A stretch of 54,620 nt of DNA from Clostridiales bacterium (GTDB lineage: Bacteria; Bacillota; Clostridia; Oscillospirales; Oscillospiraceae): contig JAAYJC010000097.1 of the NCBI GenBank assembly GCA_012523085.1, positions 1 through 54,620 of the forward strand, read 5' to 3'. Positions 1 through 7,970 of the stretch are shown in pieces. A program made the translations under genes and the position numbers. The number at the start of each line of letters is the position of its first letter. The first letter of the stretch is position 1. The notes beneath the pieces were generated by a model that did no database searches, was not told the origin of the DNA, and saw nothing but the letters and a program-made list of their open reading frames with translations.

Positions 1-198
1 CTTAATTATATTTTCCCTTTTTACGTCTTTTATCTTCTTTGTCTATTTCTCCCATTCGTTTTTTGGTTTGCTTTCTCTCCGATTCCTTTTTTGCCCCTTC
101 ATTTTGTCTTTTGCCGAAACTCAAGGTATTGAAGCGTGTTTGTGTCAAGTTATTGTTGACATGTCATGGAGACGGGGGTTTGACAACATAATAAAACA

Positions 199-229
199 GC
201 AAACCGAGAGGGCGGTTCTCCCGGTTTGC
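199..229 (-). terminator. Terminator after obg
   Basis: An inverted repeat with arms GCAAACCG and CGGTTTGC, extended by GAG/CTC, is followed on the minus strand by a T-rich run at 187-198. It lies about 45 bases past the obg stop. Bases 1-190 beyond it hold no gene that I can support on either strand. Confidence 0.7.
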
Positions 230-275
230 ACTTACAAGGCCGTGGACACAAAGCGCCCTTCCTTTCCGGAGCTTA

Positions 276-1547
276 CTATTTTTTATATTCAAATTCCCAG
301 TTATAGATCACAACGGTATCTCCCTCACGGATACCCATCTCCTCAAGGCGGTCAAACAGGCCGGAAGCGCGCAGAACGCGGTCAAAATAATGCAAAGATT
401 CGGTCTCGGAAAGATTAACTCTGTCAAGCAGCCGTTCCATCCAGGGCCCTTCGATATAGTACACATTGTCCTGCATTTCTATGCTCAGTTCCTCGGCCGT
501 TTCCAAAACGATTTCCGGCTCGATATATTCCGGTTCATAGACCCGGATGGGCGGCAGCTTTTTCAGCTCTTCGGCAGCGGCGCGGGTAAGCGCCCCGACG
601 CCCGCGTGCGTAGCCGCCGAGATTTCAAAAAAACGATAACCCTTGTCTTCGACATAAGTTCGGAAACGGTCCAAAAGCACCCTGTCCCCGGCAATATCAC
701 TTTTATTGGCCGCCACAAGCTGGGGGCGCGCGGACAGCGTTTCGCTGTATTGCGACAGCTCCTCGTTGACCGCTTCAAAATCCTTTATGGGGTCACGGCC
801 CTCGCTGCCGGAGACGTCCACAACATGGATAATCAACCTGCAGCGCTCGATATGGCGCAAAAAGTCATGTCCGAGGCCCGCGCCTTCCGAAGCGCCCTCT
901 ATGATGCCCGGAATATCCGCCATAATGAAGGATGTACCCTCCTCCACATAGACAACGCCGAGATTCGGGAAAAGCGTTGTAAAGTGGTAGTTTGCGATTT
1001 TGGGATGCGCCTTGGAAACGACAGACAAAAGTGAGGATTTCCCGACATTCGGAAACCCGACCAGGCCGACGTCCGCTAAAAGCTTGAGCTCAAGCACCAC
1101 GTCGCGCCGCTGGCCGGGCGCGCCGTTTTTAGCAAAGCGCGGCGCCTGTCTAGTAGCTGTGGCAAAGCGCTTGTTTCCCCAGCCGCCCCGTCCGCCTTTG
1201 GCCAGAATAAACGCATTTTCATCCGACATGTCCTTAATGACGGCATTGGTTTCCTTGTCTCGTATAATCGTGCCCCTCGGTACCTTTAAAACAAGATCCT
1301 CGCCGTCCTTGCCGGTGCGCAGCCGGCCTGAACCGTCCATTCCGTTTGCTGCCGTGTATTTGCGTTTATACCGGAAATCCATCAATGTGGACATATGGTC
1401 GTCGGCAAGCAAAACAATATTTCCACCCCGTCCGCCATCCCCGCCGTTCGGGCCGCCCGCGGGGACATATTTTTCCCTGTGAAATGATATGGAGCCGTTG
1501 CCGCCGTTCCCGGCCGCGACGGATATCACCGCTTTGTCTACAAACAT
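276..1547 (-). CDS. obg: Obg/CgtA GTPase
   Basis: Ribosome-associated P-loop GTPase acting in late 50S assembly and, in spore formers, in stress and sporulation control. The 423-residue product has the full three-domain layout: a glycine-rich Obg fold (about 1-158), a G domain with GFPNVGKSS (Walker A), DIPGIIEGA (G3) and NKSD (G4), and a C-terminal OCT domain from about residue 345. The ATG at 1547 is preferred over the TTG just before it because AAAGGA sits at a normal distance. It follows rplU and rpmA, the usual order in Bacillota, but a strong terminator lies between rpmA and this gene, so its expression probably depends on read-through. Confidence 0.97.
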   Translation of the reverse strand: MFVDKAVISVAAGNGGNGSISFHREKYVPAGGPNGGDGGRGGNIVLLADDHMSTLMDFRYKRKYTAANGMDGSGRLRTGKDGEDLVLKVPRGTIIRDKETNAVIKDMSDENAFILAKGGRGGWGNKRFATATRQAPRFAKNGAPGQRRDVVLELKLLADVGLVGFPNVGKSSLLSVVSKAHPKIANYHFTTLFPNLGVVYVEEGTSFIMADIPGIIEGASEGAGLGHDFLRHIERCRLIIHVVDVSGSEGRDPIKDFEAVNEELSQYSETLSARPQLVAANKSDIAGDRVLLDRFRTYVEDKGYRFFEISAATHAGVGALTRAAAEELKKLPPIRVYEPEYIEPEIVLETAEELSIEMQDNVYYIEGPWMERLLDRVNLSETESLHYFDRVLRASGLFDRLEEMGIREGDTVVIYNWEFEYKK

Positions 1548-1564
1548 CAATTTATCCTTTCCCG

Positions 1565-1600
1565 GTAAAAAAAATAAACCGGCATATGCCGGTTTATTTG
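1565..1600 (-). terminator. Strong terminator between rpmA and obg
   Basis: A perfect 26-bp palindrome at 1573-1598 (half-site AATAAACCGGCAT) is followed on the minus strand by an uninterrupted T8. It sits only about 20 bases before the obg start, so it should end most rplU-rpmA transcripts and reduce obg expression relative to the ribosomal proteins. Confidence 0.85.
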
Positions 1601-1606
1601 GTCAGA

Positions 1607-1864
1607 TTATTCCGCTTCGTATACAGATACCTTTTTGCGGTCCTTCCCCAAGCGTTCAAACCGCACTCTTCCGTCTATCAGCGCAAACAATGAGTCATTT
1701 TTGCCGCGGCCGACATTGAATCCCGGATGGATTTTCGTGCCGCGCTGCGTAACCAAAATATTACCGGCGAGTACAAACTGTCCGTCGGCTCTTTTTGGAC
1801 CAAGACGTTTTGACTTGCTGTCGCGGCCGTTCTTGGTTGAGCCCATACCTTTTTTGTGTGCCAT
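1607..1864 (-). CDS. rpmA: Ribosomal protein bL27
   Basis: 50S subunit protein near the peptidyl-transferase centre. Beginning at [15 protein letters not shown] the 85-residue product matches the mature form of bL27. Most Bacillota instead make a precursor with a short N-terminal peptide removed by the protease Prp, and prp normally lies between rplU and rpmA. Here there is no prp and no recognisable cleavage peptide. Start choice is uneasy: the only good Shine-Dalgarno (GGAAAGGAG, 1912-1920) is about 46 bases before this ATG and almost touches an in-frame TTG at 1909, which would add 15 residues; an intermediate in-frame ATG lies at 1876. Confidence 0.95.
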   Translation of the reverse strand: MAHKKGMGSTKNGRDSKSKRLGPKRADGQFVLAGNILVTQRGTKIHPGFNVGRGKNDSLFALIDGRVRFERLGKDRKKVSVYEAE

Positions 1865-1966
1865 AATTATAACCATGATCGATGCATCATAGACCTGATG
1901 ATCAACCAAAACTCCTTTCCTTGAAGCTAAACCCCTGTTCGTTTTGCATAGGTGCGAAAGCTTTAT

Positions 1967-2293
1967 CTACACCGCCGCACCGGCGGTTATGGTTTGAATC
2001 TGGACCTGCGTATACGGCTGTCTGTGGCCCTGGCGTTTTTTGTAGTTCTTTTTCGCCTTGAACTTAAAAATATGAATTTTCTTAGCCTTGCCGGTTTTGA
2101 CGACTGAGGCTGAAACGGTTGCGCCGTTTAAAAGAGGTGTGCCGAATTGGTATTTGTCTCCGTCGATAATGGCAAGCACCTTATCGAATTTTACCTCATC
2201 ACCGGCCGCAACGGGAAGCTTTTCAATGTACAGAATATCGCCTTCGGCAGCCCTGTACTGTTTTCCGCCGGTTTCAAATATTGCGTGCAGCAA
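1967..2293 (-). CDS. rplU: Ribosomal protein bL21
   Basis: 50S subunit protein that binds 23S rRNA. The product is 108 residues, a typical length, opening MLHAIFETGGKQYRA and with the conserved basic C-terminal segment KKNYKKRQGHRQPYT. It is the first gene of the rplU-rpmA(-obg) cluster and is preceded by a consensus promoter and a structured leader of about 80 bases, the place where Bacillota carry an autoregulatory L21 leader. Confidence 0.97.
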   Translation of the reverse strand: MLHAIFETGGKQYRAAEGDILYIEKLPVAAGDEVKFDKVLAIIDGDKYQFGTPLLNGATVSASVVKTGKAKKIHIFKFKAKKNYKKRQGHRQPYTQVQIQTITAGAAV

Positions 2294-2377
2294 GTTACAA
2301 TACCGTCCTTTTATGGTCTCGCTCTCGGGGCGGGAAACCGCCTTGCGGTTTCCGCTTATAAGCCCTGCTAAAGCGGC
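2294..2377 (-). ncRNA. Structured rplU leader, likely L21 leader
   Basis: The mRNA segment between the mapped promoter and rplU can fold into consecutive stems: CCGCTT pairs with AAGCGG, and GGAAACCGC pairs with GCGGTTTCC. Position and structure fit the L21 leader element of Bacillota, thought to be an autoregulatory binding site for bL21. I matched it by position and folding, not by a covariance search. Confidence 0.5.
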
Positions 2378-2383
2378 CTGAAT

Positions 2384-2412
2384 AGTATATCATCGCCCTT
2401 TATTTCTGTCAA
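2384..2412 (-). promoter_or_regulatory. SigA-type promoter of rplU-rpmA
   Basis: Read on the minus strand: -35 TTGACA (2407-2412), 17-base spacer, -10 TATACT (2384-2389). The match to the vegetative consensus is near perfect and its placement before the rplU leader is correct. Confidence 0.85.
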
Positions 2413-2589
2413 TACCGCGCTATGAAAAAATGCGCTGATGCATGAAAAAAGTAAAATAACGATGGTTTAACGCCGTTTTCGTCCGATCGTATACAAAAAC
2501 CACCCCTGACAATGAACACCGAACGGCTTGTCCTACGCGTTAAACAGGATAAACAGACGGCTTACTGTCATAATAGGCAAAGCGGGATT

Positions 2590-3813
2590 TTAACGCGCGC
2601 TTTCGGCTAAAGTGAGCTTTGTTACGATATCCTTCGTGTCCCTTGCAATCACAAGCTCCTCGTTTGTCGGAATCAGCAAAGTGCGGACTGTCGCGCCGGG
2701 TGCGGACAGATCGGTTTCCTTTCCGCGCACGGTATTTTTCTCAGGATCGATCTTGACGCCGAGAAAGCCGAGGGTCGAGCACATCTGCTCGCGGACGAAG
2801 GGATCATTTTCACCGATTCCGGCGGTAAACACAATCGCGTCAAGTCCGCCCATCGCTGCCGCATAAGCGCCGATCATTTTGGTTCCGCTATAGTTGAAAA
2901 TATCGAGCGCGAGCGTGGCCATGATGTTGCCGTCTTCATAGGCGTTTTCCAGGTCACGGAAATCGGAGGATATGCCGGAAACGCCAAGAACGCCGGACTT
3001 CTTATTGAGAATCTCGGTCATCTCGGCGATATCGATACGTTCATGGGACATAATGAATTCCAAAACGGCGGGATCAACGGACCCTGAACGGGTTCCCATC
3101 GGTATACCCTCGAGAGGTGTAAGCCCCATTGAGGTATCAATGCAAACGCCGCCCTTTACCGCCGCAAAAGAGGAACCGTTCCCGAGATGGCAGGTGATAA
3201 CCTTAAACTCAGGGTCTCCGGTCCTTGAAAGAAGCTCGGCTGCCCTTGCCGATACAAAACGGTGCGAGCTACCGTGAAAGCCGTAACGGCGGATCTTATA
3301 TTTCTCATAATACTCATAAGGCAGAGCGTAAAGAAAAGCTTTTTCGGGGATGGACTGGTGAAAAGCGGTATCGAAAACAGCAACCTGGGGCGTATTGGGC
3401 ATAATTTCCTTGCATGCTCTGATCCCCATCAGATTTGCCGGATTGTGCAGCGGTCCGAGCGGGATGGCCTCCTCAATGACTTTCTCAACATCGGAATTGA
3501 TCAGAACCGATTCCGAGAATTTGTCGGCGCCGTGCAGAACCCTGTGGCCGACAGCGTCGATTTCATCCATATTATTGATTACGCCGCATTCTTCGACGGT
3601 AAGCGCCTTGAAAACCAGCTCGATTGCCGCCCTGTGGTTTGGCATGGGTTCGCTGTATTTGACGGATTCGCCGTTTGTGGGACTGTGTTTAAGTATAGAG
3701 CCCTCCATACCGATTCTTTCACAGATGCCTTTGGCCAAAACGGATTCGTCCGTCATGTCGAATAGCTGGTACTTGAGAGAGGAGCTGCCCGCATTGATTA
3801 GCAAGATGTTCAT
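2590..3813 (-). CDS. ackA: Acetate kinase
   Basis: Cytosolic enzyme that converts acetyl phosphate and ADP into acetate and ATP, the energy-yielding end of fermentation. The 407-residue product begins MNILLINAGSSSLKYQLFD (ASKHA phosphate-binding motif NAGSSSLK) and contains the family patterns VFDTAFHQS, YGFHGSSHR, HLGNGSS and FTAGIGEN. Length is normal. The usual partner pta is not adjacent. It is divergent from tmcAL, whose product consumes acetate; this pairing may be functional. AAGGAAGG precedes the start at a good distance. Confidence 0.97.
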   Translation of the reverse strand: MNILLINAGSSSLKYQLFDMTDESVLAKGICERIGMEGSILKHSPTNGESVKYSEPMPNHRAAIELVFKALTVEECGVINNMDEIDAVGHRVLHGADKFSESVLINSDVEKVIEEAIPLGPLHNPANLMGIRACKEIMPNTPQVAVFDTAFHQSIPEKAFLYALPYEYYEKYKIRRYGFHGSSHRFVSARAAELLSRTGDPEFKVITCHLGNGSSFAAVKGGVCIDTSMGLTPLEGIPMGTRSGSVDPAVLEFIMSHERIDIAEMTEILNKKSGVLGVSGISSDFRDLENAYEDGNIMATLALDIFNYSGTKMIGAYAAAMGGLDAIVFTAGIGENDPFVREQMCSTLGFLGVKIDPEKNTVRGKETDLSAPGATVRTLLIPTNEELVIARDTKDIVTKLTLAESAR

Positions 3814-3877
3814 TCATTGATCCTTCCTTAAAGAGTTGATTAATAATCACAAAACATATAGAATGTTCGTAAACTTG

Positions 3878-3906
3878 TTTATAGCAGACCTTTTTTAAAA
3901 CGACAA
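3878..3906 (-). promoter_or_regulatory. Promoter of ackA
   Basis: Minus strand: TTGTCG (3901-3906), 17-base spacer, TATAAA (3878-3883). The transcript would have a leader of about 60 bases before ackA. The fit is moderate. Confidence 0.55.
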
Positions 3907-3944
3907 CAGATACCAGCAAATAATTAACCCGGGGAGGGATGATT

Positions 3945-5180
3945 TTGAACATCGCTGGTGTAATATCGGAATATAATCCTTTTCACAAAGGCCACGCGTA
4001 CCATATCGCACAAACGCGTGCGATGCTTGGCGCGGACACGGGGATTGTATGCGTTATGAGCGGAAATTATGTGCAAAGAGGGGAGCCTGCGGTTTTTGAA
4101 AAACATGCCAGGGCTCTTGCGGCCATACTCACCGGGGCCGATCTGGTGCTCGAGCTGCCGCTGCCTTTCGTCCTCTCTTCTGCAGAAGGATTCGCCGACG
4201 GCGCGGTCGCACTGCTGGATAAATTAAAATGCGTCGATTACCTTTCCTTCGGCAGCGAATCCGGTGAAATTCATCAGCTGAAACAGGCTGCCGAGCTGCT
4301 TTTGGATCCCCGGCTGATTCCGTATTTAAAGGAGGCCCTGAAGACGGGCGTATCTTATGCCGAGGCAAGGCAAACAGCCGCGGAAGCTCTTTTCAATGAG
4401 CTGTATATAAATGCTGCCGCAAGAGATAGCGACCGTTACCGAAAGCTCAATGTGATGAGCGCTCCGAACAATATTCTTGCCATTGAATACATAAAGTCGG
4501 TTTTGAAGCGAAAATCTCAAATTACGCCCGTAACCGTGAAAAGAATCGGCGCCGGTCATGACGAAGCGGATCATATGAACGGTCCGGCATCCGCCTCCCG
4601 GCTCAGGCAGAAGCTAAGGGAAGGACTGGACATATGGGACGACCTGCCCATGTCCGCCATGATCGTATTTAGGGAAGAGCTGGAGAGCGGCTTTGCTCCC
4701 GTTATTATTGATACGCTGGAAACCGCTGTTTTGTCAAAGCTACGTACGATGTCCGCCGATGATTTCATGAACCTGCCCGACGCCTCGGAGGGACTGGGGT
4801 TAAGGCTGATGAAATACGCCAGAGAGGGAATCAGTCCGGAAGCGATACTGGATAAAGCAAAGACAAAGCGGTATGCACGCTCTCGGATTCGCAGGATGCT
4901 GATGTGCGCCTATCTCGGCATAACAAATGACAGCAAGCCGGAGGCGCCGCCCTATGCGCGGGTTCTGGCCTGCAACGCGCGCGGCAGGAGTATCATAAAC
5001 CTGATTGATAACAACATGCCGGTTATCACAAAGCCCGCCGGCGTAAGACGCCTGGGCGGCGCGGCGGAAGCCCTGTTTGAGCTTGAAGCGCGTTCAACGG
5101 ATCTATACGTTTTAGGTTATCCGAATGAAAGCCACAGAGCGGGCGGCCAGGAATGGAAAATCGGGCCGGAAATCGTTTAA
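3945..5180 (+). CDS. tmcAL: tRNA(Met) cytidine acetate ligase TmcAL
   Basis: Makes N4-acetylcytidine at the wobble base of elongator tRNA-Met, using ATP and free acetate through an acetyl-adenylate. The N-terminal nucleotidyltransferase core shows GVISEYNPFHKGH (HxGH-type motif), followed by VMSGNYVQRGEPA and LELPLPFVLSSAEGFA, all diagnostic for the YlbM/TmcAL family. Length, about 411 residues, is normal. An ATG at 3939 is in frame, but GGGGAGG (3931-3937) is one base from it and seven from the TTG at 3945, so TTG is the better start and gives the family-typical N-terminus. It diverges from ackA. Confidence 0.92.
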   Translation: MNIAGVISEYNPFHKGHAYHIAQTRAMLGADTGIVCVMSGNYVQRGEPAVFEKHARALAAILTGADLVLELPLPFVLSSAEGFADGAVALLDKLKCVDYLSFGSESGEIHQLKQAAELLLDPRLIPYLKEALKTGVSYAEARQTAAEALFNELYINAAARDSDRYRKLNVMSAPNNILAIEYIKSVLKRKSQITPVTVKRIGAGHDEADHMNGPASASRLRQKLREGLDIWDDLPMSAMIVFREELESGFAPVIIDTLETAVLSKLRTMSADDFMNLPDASEGLGLRLMKYAREGISPEAILDKAKTKRYARSRIRRMLMCAYLGITNDSKPEAPPYARVLACNARGRSIINLIDNNMPVITKPAGVRRLGGAAEALFELEARSTDLYVLGYPNESHRAGGQEWKIGPEIV

Positions 5181-5376
5181 CGCACGAAAAAACAAAGAAG
5201 ACAATCTGAACCGGTGCGCAAAACCACAACAGATCAAGGCATCTTTGTCAGAGATAGGATATCAAAATTGCGCTTGAATGTCAATGGCTTATGATCGTCA
5301 GCCCGGGCGCGAAATCGCGCTCCGGGGCATTGCCGCCGACGGGTTTTCCACTCTTAAAGCGCAAAACACAAGCGTC
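5181..5376. other. Convergent gap with a GC-rich hairpin
   Basis: The gap between the converging tmcAL and thymidylate-synthase-like genes holds one strong inverted repeat at about 5301-5328 (GCCCGGGCGCGA against TCGCGCTCCGGGGC). No U-run follows it on either strand, so it may be a processing or stability element rather than a classical terminator. Confidence 0.4.
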
Positions 5377-6144
5377 CTAAGAAAGACCTGCGGTATCTTT
5401 TTCGGCTTTCATAAATCTTGCTTTGACAAACACGTCGATTTCCGCCTTTGCTTCTTCCATCTGCGCATCCCAGTCACCCATGTAGTCATAGGTGACCTCG
5501 CCGCCGCTTTTGATCCGGCTTACAAAACCCGAAAGAAGAGGAAAGTCTTTTTCATAGACATGGTAGCTGTTGGCTCTGTGCGTGTATGAGCCGATCTGAA
5601 CCTGAAGCCGGTCGGCAAAGCGCTTTTGCAGCATGATTAAAGCGAAGGCGTTCATGAACGAGGCCTTCGGCGCGTCGTTGGAGCGAAACAGCACCTTGCA
5701 GTGCAGGCGCCCGCCGCGAATGAAGTATTGTATATGCTGAAGACAGGCGGGACTGTCTTTTTGTATATCCGTCTTCCAGTCTCTGATATCAATGACGGCG
5801 CGCCTGGATTCGGGGTTGCGCCGCAATTCATCGACGATGAAATCGATTTGCTCGCTCATCCGGCTGTGATAGGTATAATCCCAGTTACCGAGCGCTATTT
5901 CCGAGTCAAGGATGCCGTCGAGAATTTCCTGGCGGTACTGCTCAAGGTCGCGCGCCCCGCCGATAAAGCAGCGAGAAATCATCGGCTCCGCCAGGGGTGA
6001 TAAAACAACCATTGTCATGGACAATTCTTTCTGTGTCGTCTGATAATCGGGCACGCCCGCGGCAATACCCTCTTCGCTGAGCGCGCACAGCGCCTTATGA
6101 TAAGCCTCCGGCAGCGAATGGCCCGTAACCATTATCTCTTTCAT
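5377..6144 (-). CDS. Thymidylate synthase family protein
   Basis: Probably a folate-dependent pyrimidine methylase or hydroxymethylase of the ThyA superfamily. The 255-residue product carries a putative nucleophile in PACLQHIQY, the phosphate and pyrimidine-binding pattern RSNDAPKASFMNAFALIML, and GSYTHRANSYHVYEKD near the end, equivalent to the ThyA YDxHxY-like region. Two features differ from canonical ThyA: the residue after the cysteine is Leu rather than His, and overall similarity is limited to these blocks. The start at 6144 has GGGAGG at an ideal distance. It follows rodA. A dUMP or dCMP substrate cannot be decided from sequence. Confidence 0.75.
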   Translation of the reverse strand: MKEIMVTGHSLPEAYHKALCALSEEGIAAGVPDYQTTQKELSMTMVVLSPLAEPMISRCFIGGARDLEQYRQEILDGILDSEIALGNWDYTYHSRMSEQIDFIVDELRRNPESRRAVIDIRDWKTDIQKDSPACLQHIQYFIRGGRLHCKVLFRSNDAPKASFMNAFALIMLQKRFADRLQVQIGSYTHRANSYHVYEKDFPLLSGFVSRIKSGGEVTYDYMGDWDAQMEEAKAEIDVFVKARFMKAEKDTAGLS

Positions 6145-6195
6145 ATCGTTTACCTCCCGAAGCGTAGATCGCAAAAATATAACCGGAAAACACCG

Positions 6196-7335
6196 TCACC
6201 TTCGGCTGACCAGATTCGGCCGCATTCGGATACCCGAAACGATCCCGAGCGAAGCGAAGGTAGTGACAATCGACGAACCACCGTAACTGAAAAAAGGAAG
6301 CGTGATGCCGATTACCGGCGTAATGCCGATACACATGCCGATATTCTCAAATGTCTGGAAAATCAGCATCGAGGCGATACCGGTGCAAATGAGCATATTC
6401 ATATAGCTTTTGGATTTGACGCCGACATAAATGCAGCGGATGATGATTGCGACAAGCAGAAATATAATGACTGCGCAGCCGATCATGCCAAGCTCTTCTC
6501 CGGCCACGGAAAAGATAAAGTCGGTATGCTTGAACGGCAGGTTGCTCGACTGGGACTGCGTGCCCTGCATATAACCCTGACCGGTAAGCTGACCGGAAGC
6601 CAGAGCGATCTTGCTCTGATTTGCCTGCCAGGTGATACCCAAGCCGGAGGGATCGACCGTTTCGGGAAAATACGGGGCAAGTATGCGTTCTCTTTGATAG
6701 TCGGTAAGAAGAGAGTTCCAGACCAGCGGAGATACGGCCCCGATAATAACGATGCCAAGGAAAAACCAGACAAAACTGATACCCGCTGCAAACAGTGTAC
6801 CCGTAAAGATGACGGCGAATACAAGAGCGGAGCCGAGATCGCTTGAAGATACGATAATGAGCATGAACATCAGCCCGAAATGCAAAAGCAGCATCATCAT
6901 GGACGCAACGGAATTAAGTCCGCCTCTGGATTCCTTCCGGCTTTTGAGCTGCTTTGCCAGCAGAACCACAAAGGTTACCTTGACGATCTCTGTGGGCTGT
7001 ATGCCGGTACCGAGAAAACGCAGCCAGCTTTTGTTGCCCGTACCGCCTTCAACACCCCATATGAAAAGCGTTGAAACGGCCAGTATGTTAAACAGTAGCA
7101 AAACAACCCATTTTTCCGTTATGATTTCAATGTCGATGACCGATAATATAATGAACAGGACAATCCCGACAATAATCGCGGCGATCTGAGTGACAACATA
7201 TTGGTTGGTTTCATAAGTACGCGTGGCGCTGTATATGATAAAAACACCGTAAACGCTTGTAAGGACGCTTAATGTAAGCAGAAGCATGTCCGAGGTTTTC
7301 AGATAGTCTTTGATGACAGAAAAGGCCCTCTTCAA
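6196..7335 (-). CDS. rodA: RodA-type SEDS peptidoglycan polymerase
   Basis: Multi-pass membrane glycosyltransferase that polymerises lipid II during cell elongation, working with a class B penicillin-binding protein. The 379-residue product has about ten hydrophobic segments and the family signatures GSALVFAVIFTG, GITWQANQSKIALASG, FSVAGEELGMIG and PVIGITLPFFSYGGSS. FtsW is the alternative; length and the wording of the last two motifs favour RodA/MrdB. It is divergent from tsaE. Confidence 0.9.
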   Translation of the reverse strand: MKRAFSVIKDYLKTSDMLLLTLSVLTSVYGVFIIYSATRTYETNQYVVTQIAAIIVGIVLFIILSVIDIEIITEKWVVLLLFNILAVSTLFIWGVEGGTGNKSWLRFLGTGIQPTEIVKVTFVVLLAKQLKSRKESRGGLNSVASMMMLLLHFGLMFMLIIVSSSDLGSALVFAVIFTGTLFAAGISFVWFFLGIVIIGAVSPLVWNSLLTDYQRERILAPYFPETVDPSGLGITWQANQSKIALASGQLTGQGYMQGTQSQSSNLPFKHTDFIFSVAGEELGMIGCAVIIFLLVAIIIRCIYVGVKSKSYMNMLICTGIASMLIFQTFENIGMCIGITPVIGITLPFFSYGGSSIVTTFASLGIVSGIRMRPNLVSRR

Positions 7336-7392
7336 ATCCCTTTCCTTTCCGCCGGATCCTTTTGGGCGCGGCCGACTAAATAGTCTGATTCT

Positions 7393-7421
7393 ATTTTAGC
7401 ATTAAAGCCCGAAGTCGTAAA
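7393..7421 (-). promoter_or_regulatory. Promoter of rodA
   Basis: Minus strand: TTTACG (7416-7421), 17-base spacer, TAAAAT (7393-7398), about 60 bases before rodA. Confidence 0.5.
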
Positions 7422-7428
7422 CAATTAT

Positions 7429-7457
7429 TTGAATAATCGGGTTTATGATGCTATAAT
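7429..7457 (+). promoter_or_regulatory. Promoter of the tsaE operon
   Basis: TTGAAT (7429-7434), 17-base spacer, TATAAT (7452-7457). The spacing and perfect -10 make this a convincing vegetative promoter for tsaE-tsaB-upp. A palindrome, CCGGTTTAAACCGG, lies in the leader at 7518-7531. Confidence 0.75.
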
Positions 7458-7558
7458 CTCGAAAGTAAGAAGACCCGTATACCATTAACTATACACGTAA
7501 TTATACACGGCGCGCCGGCCGGTTTAAACCGGATCGGTTAAAAAGGCAGGAGGCAGGC

Positions 7559-7969
7559 GTGGAAATAATCAGCAGCAGCGAGGCATGCACCCAAAAGCTC
7601 GGCCGGGAACTGGCCGGGCAGCTTCATGCGGGAAGTGTGGTAGCCCTGTACGGCGGGCTTGGCGCGGGGAAGACCGCATTTGTGCGCGGGATAGCCGAAG
7701 GGCTCCTGATTGCCGATAGGGTGACAAGTCCGACCTATTCGATTGTCAACGAGTATAACGGCACGCTCCCTTTGTTTCATTTTGATATGTACAGACTGGG
7801 ATCGGTTGACGAGCTGTATGATATCGGCTGGGATACGTATCTGGACCGGGGCGGGGTCTGCGCCGTTGAGTGGAGCGAGAATATAGAGAGCATTTTTGAC
7901 GACGATGTGATAAAGGTCCGTATAACGCCGCTGGATCAGCAGACCAGAAAAATTACGATTGATAAATGA
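7559..7969 (+). CDS. tsaE: t6A biosynthesis ATPase TsaE
   Basis: ATPase of the TsaBDE complex that adds the threonylcarbamoyl group to A37 of tRNAs reading ANN codons. The 136-residue product shows GGLGAGKTAFVRG (Walker A), SPTYSIVNEY and the Walker-B-like FHFDMYRL, with AVEWSENI near the end. GTG start with AGGAGGC upstream. tsaB follows at once and tsaC (Sua5) lies about 4.7 kb further along; tsaD is not in the window. Confidence 0.95.
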   Translation: MEIISSSEACTQKLGRELAGQLHAGSVVALYGGLGAGKTAFVRGIAEGLLIADRVTSPTYSIVNEYNGTLPLFHFDMYRLGSVDELYDIGWDTYLDRGGVCAVEWSENIESIFDDDVIKVRITPLDQQTRKITIDK

Positions 7970-7970
7970 G

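Noticed and set aside
1..190. Possible short basic peptides on the minus strand
   Set aside because: Frames are under 20 codons and lie past the obg terminator; nothing supports translation.
390..1034. Long plus-strand reading frame opposite obg
   Set aside because: It is the complementary shadow of a clear GTPase gene and has no family pattern or ribosome site.
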